A stretch of DNA of 64,000 bases from positions 124,001-188,000 of the forward strand of contig NZ_JAVRHM010000006.1 in NCBI RefSeq assembly GCF_031846525.1. The letters are read 5' to 3'. A program made the translations under genes and the position numbers. Each line of letters begins with the position of its first letter. The first letter of the stretch is position 1. Under the pieces are notes generated by a model. It ran no database searches. It saw only the letters and a program-made list of their open reading frames with translations, and was not told the origin of the DNA. Below are positions 44,601 to 51,628 of the stretch, one piece after another. The stretch is from Autumnicola patrickiae (lineage in GTDB: Bacteria > Bacteroidota > Bacteroidia > Flavobacteriales > Flavobacteriaceae).

Positions 44601-45200
44601 CGGCTCACGATGATCTCCCTCCACACGTTCCATTAAAACCGTCATATCCGGGTTTATTTTGTCATGAACGTAGGTTTCATCTTTTGTCTCAAATTCAGAT
44701 ATACCCTGCATTACAGGATGTTCTGGATTTACAATTGGTGCGGTAAATGCTCCATACTCATGTGACTTGAATTGCGCTCCCACTGCCTCCACATACCAGT
44801 CAGAATTCCTGAACATAAAAGAGGCACTGTGAATAGGAATTAACCCCTTACCTCCCTCAACGAAAGTTTTTATGGCCGCTTCCTGTTCAGTAGTAATGTT
44901 GTCATGATTTGCATAAATCATAAGACCATCATACTTTGAAAGATTTTCAATGGAGAGATCCTCAGGATCTTCAGTATAGGATAAATTGATACCCTCCTGA
45001 AACAAGGGCATGGCCACCATCCCCGCAAACTTTTCAGAATTGTGAAGCTCCCTGTCATGACCTAAAAAAAGGATTTCCACACGTCCCGGTTCTAATTTAC
45101 CGTGATTATCTTTCTTTTGGGAATCTTTAATTCCTCCTGCGCAAGCAGCTAAAAGAAACAGAAGGGCTCCAAAGCAAATCTGCTTTAAAAAATTTTTCAT
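41643..45200 (-). CDS. Multidomain lipoprotein: ThuA-like, PVC-type propeller, HEAT, LamG-like and cupredoxin domains
   Basis: This is a 1185-residue lipoprotein (lipobox FLLAACAGG). Residues about 40-250 are ThuA-like (EILFLGHDRELHNSEKFAGM, PIHSASFMFRNSDWYV). Residues about 270-650 form a membrane-bound dehydrogenase propeller (QLFAAEPDIINPIAMAWDEK, AEVGPDGAVWVADWYNFI). A HEAT-like region follows (about 660-830), then a LamG-like segment (about 870-1020). A Pro/Thr-rich linker leads to a cupredoxin (about 1065-1185) with copper ligands His1101, Cys1169, His1174 and Met1178 all present. It lacks the CxxCH heme motif of its relatives, so copper probably replaces heme as the electron port. It is preceded by an azurin gene and a LacI-type palindrome. 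Confidence 0.88.
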   Translation of the reverse strand: MKNFLKQICFGALLFLLAACAGGIKDSQKKDNHGKLEPGRVEILFLGHDRELHNSEKFAGMVAMPLFQEGINLSYTEDPEDLSIENLSKYDGLMIYANHDNITTEQEAAIKTFVEGGKGLIPIHSASFMFRNSDWYVEAVGAQFKSHEYGAFTAPIVNPEHPVMQGISEFETKDETYVHDKINPDMTVLMERVEGDHREPWTWARKQGEGKVFYTAYGHDENTWAQPEFHKLLANGVLWAVNDKAREELAKLDIPTPEFEDADIPNYERRDPAPKFQRALSPAESQRLTKVPVDFELQLFAAEPDIINPIAMAWDEKGRLFVIETVDYPNEVRTDSGEGNDRIKILEDTDGDGKADKVTVFADGLNIPTSLAFANGGLIVSMAPHFLFLKDTDGDDKADVREKIITGWGKRDTHAGPSNLKYGLDNKVWGVLGYSGFDGTVSGKKMSFGQGVYKFDPDGENLEFLARTSNNTWGLGFSEEFDVFISTANGLHSAYLAMPNESMKRVIAGGAGSPVYRVDSHYDMPHVTPYLRQVDYHGGYTAAAGHNLYTARNYPKSYWNSVAFVGEPTGRVLHQVILEEKGAGYTEENGFNLLASADEWFSPVHAEVGPDGAVWVADWYNFIIQHNPTPRGFENGEGNAYINPLRDRGHGRIYRVVYKDAKPVAPMQLSKNDAEGLVAALKNDNMFWRLTAQRIIVESKIESVIPDLYALINDKNVDEIGLNSPAVHALWTLHGLGALDGSNRQALFVVEKALSHPAAGVRQNAIKVLPANERSLKAIIGADVINDADMKTRLAAALAISKMPSSRRVGEVIYGASLNEKNTRDEYLPQALFAAALAHEQDFRAAAPERANLQKADSLLSLSERLMKSMSQESYKLDRRSPIAFPPDVTEKEIIIRTSVERSDDEDMSGVIVEQGDNNNGYSLYILDGKLHWLVKQDGKTYEAISKTVVPKEKFNLIARLSKGGSMSVDVDGETVAEAKAPSLFSKALISGDVRVGRSDNENKIGEYPDRFWFRGDLDRDGVLELKKASESTVEAAVEAPVDKTPVKKSTPAPKTNLDSEAVTINMKVVEHEMKFSKESFKVKAGQKVSIVFENPDFMQHNLVIAIPGSFEKVGAAADVLARDPNGAEQEYVPKMPEVIAATKLVNPEGKVTLTFTVPDKPGEYPYICTVPGHWRLMNGIMVVE

Positions 45201-45241
45201 ACTCGTTAAATAAAGGAAAATTAGGGTTGTTAAATCGAACT

Positions 45242-45251
45242 AAAACGTTTT
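45242..45251. promoter_or_regulatory. LacI-type operator-like palindrome (AAAACGTTTT)
   Basis: A perfect 10-base palindrome with the central CG typical of LacI/GalR-family operators lies 42 bases upstream of the multidomain lipoprotein start. No LacI gene is in the window. Confidence 0.4.
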
Positions 45252-45297
45252 CGCACAACGATTGCATTCTTCACATATATATAGTTATAACCTAATC

Positions 45298-45346
45298 AAA
45301 TATTTTTAGATTACCCCAAGGCTAGGATGTAATCTAAAAAATATTT
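45298..45346 (-). terminator. Long near-perfect hairpin after the azurin gene
   Basis: AAATATTTTTAGATTAC and GTAATCTAAAAAATATTT pair with one extra base, giving about a 17-bp AT-rich stem 22 bases past the azurin stop. Minus-strand T-rich flanks make it a plausible terminator separating azurin from the downstream operon. Confidence 0.6.
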
Positions 45347-45368
45347 AATAAAAATGAAATAAAATGAG

Positions 45369-45896
45369 TTATTCAACAATGAATTTGCCCTTCATTATTG
45401 CATAATGACCAGGAAAGCTACAAATAAAATCGTATGTCCCCGCTTCAGGAGCATTAAATTCAATAGTCGCAGATTCTCCTCCTCCAAGAATTTCTGTATA
45501 TGCTATTACTTGCTCCCCATCTTCGGGAATATAATTGTTATCAGCTGCCTGCATTGCTTTTTGTCCAAAAGCATTTATATCTGTTCCCTCTTTCAGTAAA
45601 ACAAAATTATGTCCCATAACTTTTTCATCCATTTCCCCTGTATGAGTTAAGGTAAGTTTCACAGTACTTCCTGCTTTAACTTTAATCTCATTTTTATCGA
45701 ATTGCATTTGATCACCAGCCGAAAGAGAAACTTCAATCACTTTTTCCTCATCCGAAGCTTGCGACTTTACTGTCGTAGTACTCTCTGTGGAATTAGTATC
45801 ACTAATGGTATATTGCTCCTTTTCTTCTTTTTTCTCTCCACAGGCTATAATTGCCAGTACTGCCAATAACAAGAGAGCCTTATTATAATTTTTCAT
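45369..45896 (-). CDS. Azurin/plastocyanin-like copper lipoprotein
   Basis: This 175-residue blue-copper protein has a lipobox (LAIIACGE, Cys19). An acidic/Ser-Thr linker (about 22-50) leads to a cupredoxin domain. Type 1 copper ligands are intact: His96 (VMGHNFVLL), Cys159 (FICSFPGHY), His164 and Met168. AFGQKAMQAADNNYIPEDGE is a typical azurin segment. The protein should carry electrons at the outer face of the periplasm. Its closeness to a protein with its own cupredoxin domain and another with cytochrome c suggests that they exchange electrons. It has its own hairpin terminator. Confidence 0.93.
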   Translation of the reverse strand: MKNYNKALLLLAVLAIIACGEKKEEKEQYTISDTNSTESTTTVKSQASDEEKVIEVSLSAGDQMQFDKNEIKVKAGSTVKLTLTHTGEMDEKVMGHNFVLLKEGTDINAFGQKAMQAADNNYIPEDGEQVIAYTEILGGGESATIEFNAPEAGTYDFICSFPGHYAIMKGKFIVE

Positions 45897-46556
45897 TTCT
45901 AAAATTTAAATTAATTCAATTATTTCAAATAGGTAAACGTCCTGAACCTTTTTCACCAATATATTTCATAAAGTTCAAAATCGAATTTTAATACTAATAC
46001 TATTCTATTTTTAAGTGTACGTAATACATTTCCAAATTAATTAAACTTTTCTCATAAAAGCAAATAATTGATTAGATATATAACAAACTGAGTCTACCTA
46101 TTCCCATTTTATATTTTAAAGCACCAAATTTTTAAATACCGATAAAAACTAATTAAGCATTTAAATGCAGTACTCCTGAAAGTTTAGATAAATGAAAATT
46201 TCTCTCTTTTCATACCAATGTATTCTCCTTTCCTTCTTCCAGAGAAAAGCGATTAGTTGTAAAAATACCAGGCACGAGTGAAAAAACAGCACCCTCCATT
46301 TCGCTTCTTCCTCAGAAATGGCGGAATCACTCCACTCCGGATTCCACAGATTAAAAATTACCAAAGATCTGAAAAACCATGTAAATCTTGAGGTTCCGCG
46401 GTTCCAAGTGTTTCTTAAGAGTAGATTTCCCAGAATTAACTTCTTTTTCCTTATAAAGCTAAGTGCTGAGAATGAAAGTCCGCACAACCTACTGTCGTGC
46501 TCTTTTATAATTTCCTCCCAAAGCTTTGATTGAGCTAAGCTTTCCGGAAAACAAAA

Positions 46557-46584
46557 AATCCGCAAACACTTAGTGTTGCGGATT
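46557..46584 (-). terminator. Rho-independent terminator, right copy of a repeated hairpin
   Basis: Minus-strand AATCCGCA and TGCGGATT pair, followed by six T. It lies directly behind the tRNA-like sequence, and 46570-46588 is identical to 24361-24379. Confidence 0.8.
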
Positions 46585-46591
46585 AATTCTG

Positions 46592-46669
46592 TGACCTTGC
46601 CAGGATTCAAACCTAACTTGCGCATCTTAGAACTAGAAAGGTTTCCGTTGAATCATATCTTCAAGGCAA
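46592..46669 (-). pseudogene. Degenerate tRNA-like sequence (possible tRNA-Arg remnant)
   Basis: On the minus strand the 3' part reads as a T-arm (TTAGG, loop TTTGAAT, CCTGG) and acceptor strand CAAGGTCA. CCTTG near 46664 can pair with CAAGG, giving a total of 78 bases. The D and anticodon arms do not fold well. The T-arm and acceptor resemble flavobacterial tRNA-Arg. It is read as a decayed tRNA or an integration scar. Confidence 0.4.
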
Positions 46670-46811
46670 CCATTTAGGTATCTTTAATTTTGAACTAATT
46701 TGTGATATTTTGACTTCTATTCTTTAAAAATACATAATATTTCATCTTAAAGTATAATTTATAAGGTTAAAAATTAAGACACTTTTAAAAAAGGAGAACT
46801 AAAATGGATTA

Positions 46812-48248
46812 TTAATGATTAATAGAAAAAAATTCATTTTTTTTCCTGTTATATTGGTAGTTTTTCGCCCACCATTTATAATTTTCAGCTAAGGCTTTTA
46901 TACTATTACATATAAAATGTATTTCAGAATTTGAGGTTGTTGGATGAACCGATATCCGAATCCATCCAGGCTTTTCAAAACTATTTTCATTTTTTAAATT
47001 CTCACTTAATTCTTGAGATTTTGTTTGATCTATACCTAATAAATAATGTCCATAAGTACCAGCACAAGAACATCCTCCTCTTGATTGTATTCCAAAAAAA
47101 TCATTTAACAATTTTACTCCCAAATTATAGTGCAGACCAGAAATTGTAAATGAAATAATAGGTAGTCTTTCTTTTTGATTTGCGGCTAAAATTTTAAGAT
47201 TTGGAATACTCTCAAGCATCTTGAATAATATATTCACCTGATCTTTTTCACGTTCCATAATCTCTTTGACCCCCATTTCTTCTTTTAATTTCAAAGCATA
47301 AGCTATTTTTATGTTTTGGAGAATACCTGGTGTACCACCATCTTCTTTTTCCTCAATTTCGTAAATATACTCACGACCCCCCCATGGGTTCGTCCAACTA
47401 ACAGTACCTCCACCTGAATTATCAGGTATTATATTTTCATATAGATCTTTATTAAAGAGTAGAACCCCGTTTGTTCCAGGCCCTCCTAAAAATTTATGAG
47501 GAGAGAAGAAAATAGCATCTAAACCGGCCTGTGGATCGTTTGGATGCATATCTATATTCACGTAAGGAGCAGAACAGGCAAAATCAACAAAGCAATATCC
47601 ATTTTCTTGATGTAACAACTTTGCTATTTCATAATACGGAGTCTGGATTCCAGTGACATTTGAGCAAGCAGTTATAGCTGCAAACTTTCTTTTTCTTAAC
47701 TTATATTTTGACAAATAGTATTTGAAATTTTCAACTGAAACCATTCCATTCTCATCGGGAGGTACTACGATCACATCACCTATTGTTTCTAACCAACTGG
47801 TGTGATTAGAATGATGCTCCATATGGGTAACAAATATTATAGGTTTAAGCTCTTCAGGAATATTTATATATTGCTTTAAACCTTCAGGAACCTTAAGTCC
47901 TAATATTCGCTGAAACTTGTTCACAACATCGGTCATACCATTACCAGAAGTAATCAAAATATCCTTATCACTAGAATTCACATGCTTTTTTATTATTGCT
48001 CGTGATTCTGAATATGAATTTGAAATGAGATTAGCTGTATAAGTAGATTCACTATGAGTATTAGCAAAAAATGGTGCTATTTCTGCAAGTAATTTTTCTT
48101 CTATAGGCTTATATAATTTACCACTGGCAGTCCAATCAGCATATATAATTTTTCTTTTTCCTTGTGGACTCTCAAAACACTGGCCTAAACCAATTATTCC
48201 ATTTCTGATTTTTTGAAAATGAGTTTCTATTTGATTCATAATGTCCAC
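46812..48248 (-). CDS. Class V aminotransferase-like PLP enzyme (cysteine desulfurase group)
   Basis: This 478-residue fold-type I PLP enzyme has the cofactor Lys in FFSPHKFLGGPGTNGVLLF. The cofactor Asp/His region is FVDFACSAPYVNIDMHPN, and SRGGCSCAGTYGHYLLG resembles the Cys-containing loop of cysteine desulfurases. IIYADWTASGKLYKPIEEKL is typical of a Bacteroidota subgroup of class V enzymes. It is the last gene of the amino-sugar operon, 22 bases after the SLC13 gene. In this setting it may act on an amino-sugar or amino-acid product rather than supply sulfur. The reaction is not assigned. Confidence 0.85.
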   Translation of the reverse strand: MDIMNQIETHFQKIRNGIIGLGQCFESPQGKRKIIYADWTASGKLYKPIEEKLLAEIAPFFANTHSESTYTANLISNSYSESRAIIKKHVNSSDKDILITSGNGMTDVVNKFQRILGLKVPEGLKQYINIPEELKPIIFVTHMEHHSNHTSWLETIGDVIVVPPDENGMVSVENFKYYLSKYKLRKRKFAAITACSNVTGIQTPYYEIAKLLHQENGYCFVDFACSAPYVNIDMHPNDPQAGLDAIFFSPHKFLGGPGTNGVLLFNKDLYENIIPDNSGGGTVSWTNPWGGREYIYEIEEKEDGGTPGILQNIKIAYALKLKEEMGVKEIMEREKDQVNILFKMLESIPNLKILAANQKERLPIISFTISGLHYNLGVKLLNDFFGIQSRGGCSCAGTYGHYLLGIDQTKSQELSENLKNENSFEKPGWIRISVHPTTSNSEIHFICNSIKALAENYKWWAKNYQYNRKKNEFFSINH

Positions 48249-48270
48249 TATTATTTGATTGAACTTCTTG

Positions 48271-49719
48271 TTATTTAATAAATTGAAAGTTGGTAAAGTC
48301 CCAAATTACCGGTAGAAAAAGGTATATTAAAATACTTAAAACAATTATTGAAAAAATATTCAACCAAATTCCTGTTTTCATCATATCAGAAATTTTAAGA
48401 TGACCTGAACCAAAAACTATGGCATTAGGAGGGGTAGCTACAGGCAACATAAAAGCACAAGATGCTGCAGTAGTAGTAGCCACTAATAATAAAATTGGGT
48501 TAATTCCCAGGCCGATAGCTATTGGAGCAATTATAGGTAAAAGCATTGCCGTAGAAGCTGTATTCGAGGTTACTTCGGTTAAAAAATTTACGAGGGTAAT
48601 TAAAATTATAATAAGAAAAAACAAAGACAATTCCTGGAATAAAGTGATTTGCAAACCAAACCATTCTGCTAAACCAGTTTCCTGAAAACCGCTTGCAAGG
48701 GCCATCCCTCCTCCAAACAATAACATTATTCCCCAAGGTATAGTCAGGGCATCATTCCAATTTATTATCCTTTTACCATTTCTTGCAGGTAAAGTAAACA
48801 GCAAAATACCTGAAGCCATAGCTATTATAGTATCATCAAGGGCGGGAATTATGTCTTGCCATAAGAAAGAACGTGTTATCCAAAAAAATGCAGTCAGAAT
48901 AAATACTGAAAGAATGATTTTTTCCTCTTTTTTAATTGGACCAAGTTCCTCCAATAAATTAGCAATTTCTTCCTTCCCCCCGGGAAAATCTTTCCTTTGA
49001 AATTTGAACGAAACTTTGGTTATATAAAGCCAGCTAAAAAATAATAAGATTATTGAAATAGGAAGGCCAAATTGAAACCATTGCCAAAATGTGATTTCTA
49101 TATTATATGCTTCATCCAAAAAGCCGGCAAAAATGAGGTTCGGAGGAGTCCCAATTAAGGTGGCTATACCACCAATTGAAGCTGAATAGGCAATACTTAG
49201 CATTAATGCTTTTCCGAAAATTTTATTTTCATTTTGAGCGGTATTAGGATTATCTTCCAATAATGTGATAATTGACAACCCCATGGGCATTAGCATTACT
49301 ACAGTTGCGGTGTTTGAAATCCACATTGATAAAAATGCTGTAGCAATCATAAAGCCCAATATTATTCTATTAATATTAGTGCCAATTAAATTTATAATAT
49401 TTAAAGCTATCCGTTTATGAAGGTTCCATTTTTGAATCGCCGTAGCAAGCAGAAAACCTCCCATAAATAAAAAAATATATTTATTCCCATAGGAGGCAGT
49501 AGTAGCTGATAATTCTAGCGAACCAGTAAGAGGAAATAATACGATGGGAAGAAGAGCAGTTACACTTATTGGAACAGCCTCTGTAACCCACCAAATTGCC
49601 ATCCATAATGTAATCAAAAGCATTTTATATGCTTGCACAGGAATGCCATCGGGAGGATTTAGGACAAGGATAAAAAATATCAGAGGAGCTAAAAGAAGAA
49701 AGAATTTTTTTTTAGACAT
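48271..49719 (-). CDS. SLC13/DASS-family sodium-coupled anion symporter
   Basis: This inner-membrane transporter of dicarboxylates or related anions has 482 residues from the ATG at 49719. An upstream ATG at 49761 would overlap the nagB gene by 32 bases; the later start sits after TAGGT and is preferred. The SNT motifs of the two halves are present as SMWISNTATVVMLMP and FLTEVTSNTASTAMLLP, which form the Na+ and carboxylate sites. MAIWWVTEAVPISVTALLP is the typical first helix. Its presence in an amino-sugar operon suggests uptake or export of an acidic sugar or organic acid. Confidence 0.9.
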   Translation of the reverse strand: MSKKKFFLLLAPLIFFILVLNPPDGIPVQAYKMLLITLWMAIWWVTEAVPISVTALLPIVLFPLTGSLELSATTASYGNKYIFLFMGGFLLATAIQKWNLHKRIALNIINLIGTNINRIILGFMIATAFLSMWISNTATVVMLMPMGLSIITLLEDNPNTAQNENKIFGKALMLSIAYSASIGGIATLIGTPPNLIFAGFLDEAYNIEITFWQWFQFGLPISIILLFFSWLYITKVSFKFQRKDFPGGKEEIANLLEELGPIKKEEKIILSVFILTAFFWITRSFLWQDIIPALDDTIIAMASGILLFTLPARNGKRIINWNDALTIPWGIMLLFGGGMALASGFQETGLAEWFGLQITLFQELSLFFLIIILITLVNFLTEVTSNTASTAMLLPIIAPIAIGLGINPILLLVATTTAASCAFMLPVATPPNAIVFGSGHLKISDMMKTGIWLNIFSIIVLSILIYLFLPVIWDFTNFQFIK

Positions 49720-49729
49720 ACCTATATAC

Positions 49730-51628
49730 TTATAATTTTTTAAATACCTCCATAGCTTCATACTCTGTGAGCCCCAACTTGTGATATTTTTCAGCCATAG
49801 ATCTGTTTCTGTTCTCAGAATCGAGATAAAATTTTCGTGTATCCGGACCTTGAAATAATATTCTTTCTTTTTGGGAAAGAAATTTAAAAATTACATTTCG
49901 CTTCTTTAAAACCTGATCGGGACTCAAAGGAACGGCCATATCTACATCAGAAATTTTCCAGTCCTGATTCGATTCATTATAAAGCCAAATCCAACATTGA
50001 GAGGGCGATTTTGTTTTATATAAATTCTTAGTAGAATTTATAAGATGATCCAGGTATCTTTTTTCTATACCATGTGGAATTTTAAAATCTCCTGCCGTAA
50101 AAATTTGATGTGGGTTTATTTTATCCAAATAAACATTAATAAATTCAACAGTTTCTTTTTCACTTAATTCATTATTTTTTTCGGGAATATTAATAAATTC
50201 TATATTCTTTTCCAGAATACCAAGATTTTTTACCGCTGTTAAAATTTCCTCTATTCTAATGAATTCTTTTATTTTTTTTACTGTTCCTGAAGGCATCTGC
50301 CCCTCCATAGTGGGACAATTTTTTTCGATAACACCCTCGGATATATCAGTCGGCATTATTTTTTTAAATACACCTGCGTACTTCAGGTATTCTTCAGTAG
50401 AAATTGAATCTTCTGTTAAACCAAATAATAAATTTACTTTATGACCTTGTTCAACTAGCCTATGCATAGTCCCACCTATATGAGCCACTGTGGTTTCAGG
50501 TGCAAGACTAAAAATAACTACATTTTTACTATCCGGTTTTGACCTTTCAGGTCTATGAGAATCTGGTGAATTAGGTTTACCACCCGGCCAACCAGTAATT
50601 GTATTTTGCAGTAAATTGAAAATCTCAATATTCAAATCATATGCTGGTCCCTTAAAATTTAATAAACCTGACATGCCTGACATGTTATAATCTTTATCCG
50701 TGAGTTTTAGTACCGGTTTATTTAAATGCTCACATAGCCAAATAACAGCTTCTTTTTTCAATTTATTATCCCAATTACAATCCCCTATTATCCAAGGCTC
50801 TCTTATTCTAGTTAATTCAGAAGAGGCTGCTTTATCTAATACCACTGTGGTGTTCTGATGATGTTGAAGGTAAGTTGCGGGAATGTTAGAGGAAATTTCC
50901 CCTTCAATAGCCTTCTTTACAATTTTAGCTTTATTTCTTCCCCAGGCCATTAAAACTATTCTCTTAGCCTGTAAAATTGTATTAATTCCCATAGTAATCG
51001 CCTTTCTTGGAACCTTCTCTAAAGAAGTAAAAGCGGAGATTGCATCAGACCTTGTTATATGATCAAGAGTTATAATCCTAGTTTGGGAATTTAAATGTGA
51101 TCCAGGTTCATTAAAACCAATATGTCCAGACCTTCCTATCCCTAATAACTGAAAGTCAATTCCTCCAAGTTTCTGAATTCTGTTTTCATAATTGTTGCAG
51201 TAATCATGAAGCTCTTCATAGGAAATATTTCCATCTGGAATATGAATGTTTTCCTCTTTTACATCAATATACTTGAATAAATTTTCTGCCATAAAATGAT
51301 GATAGCTCTGGGAATCATCTGGGTCAATTGGAAAATATTCATCCAGGTTAAAGAAAACTACGTTAGAAAAACTTAAATCCTCTTCACGATGCATTCGAAT
51401 TAATTCTTCATAAATTTTCAGGGGAGATGAGCCAGTAGCCAAGCCTAGCACACAATTCTCCTCCTTTTGCTGCTTGGTACGAACTAAATTTGAGATTTCT
51501 CGGGCAATCTCTTTTGACCCTTCTTCTGAATTTTGAAAAATTACATTATGTAATTTTTCAAATCTTGTTTCTTCATAAATGCCTGGCTTTACGTAAGAAA
51601 GATTTATTTGGTCTATAGTTTCAAACAT
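49730..51628 (-). CDS. nagB: NagB glucosamine-6-phosphate deaminase fused to a degenerate PIG-L domain
   Basis: Residues about 15-275 are an intact NagB: LGLATGSSPLKIYEEL, NLDEYFPID (94-102) and the active-site loop GIGRSGHIGFNEPGS (163-177). This deaminates glucosamine-6-P to fructose-6-P and ammonia. Residues about 370-600 match the PIG-L deacetylase fold seen in the common Bacteroidota NagB fusion, but the metal motif S-x-H-P-D-D is replaced by SLAPETT (374-380): the His and both Asp are gone, so it should be inactive as a Zn deacetylase. It overlaps the PcRGLX-like gene by one base. The total length of 632 is normal for the fusion. Confidence 0.92.
   Translation of the reverse strand: MFETIDQINLSYVKPGIYEETRFEKLHNVIFQNSEEGSKEIAREISNLVRTKQQKEENCVLGLATGSSPLKIYEELIRMHREEDLSFSNVVFFNLDEYFPIDPDDSQSYHHFMAENLFKYIDVKEENIHIPDGNISYEELHDYCNNYENRIQKLGGIDFQLLGIGRSGHIGFNEPGSHLNSQTRIITLDHITRSDAISAFTSLEKVPRKAITMGINTILQAKRIVLMAWGRNKAKIVKKAIEGEISSNIPATYLQHHQNTTVVLDKAASSELTRIREPWIIGDCNWDNKLKKEAVIWLCEHLNKPVLKLTDKDYNMSGMSGLLNFKGPAYDLNIEIFNLLQNTITGWPGGKPNSPDSHRPERSKPDSKNVVIFSLAPETTVAHIGGTMHRLVEQGHKVNLLFGLTEDSISTEEYLKYAGVFKKIMPTDISEGVIEKNCPTMEGQMPSGTVKKIKEFIRIEEILTAVKNLGILEKNIEFINIPEKNNELSEKETVEFINVYLDKINPHQIFTAGDFKIPHGIEKRYLDHLINSTKNLYKTKSPSQCWIWLYNESNQDWKISDVDMAVPLSPDQVLKKRNVIFKFLSQKERILFQGPDTRKFYLDSENRNRSMAEKYHKLGLTEYEAMEVFKKL

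Larger units (their letters stand above)
45897..46811. other. 915-bp region without a convincing gene, with tRNA-like remnant
   Basis: The region is AT-rich. It holds the azurin promoter on the left, the repeated hairpin (46557-46584) and a degenerate tRNA-like sequence (46592-46669). A 154-codon open frame on the minus strand starts inside the tRNA-like sequence and has no recognisable product. Confidence 0.65.

Noticed and set aside
46161..46625. 154-codon minus-strand open frame
   Set aside because: It begins inside the tRNA-like sequence, runs through the terminator hairpin and gives a Trp/Arg-rich product with no domain, signal or RBS, so it is most likely spurious.
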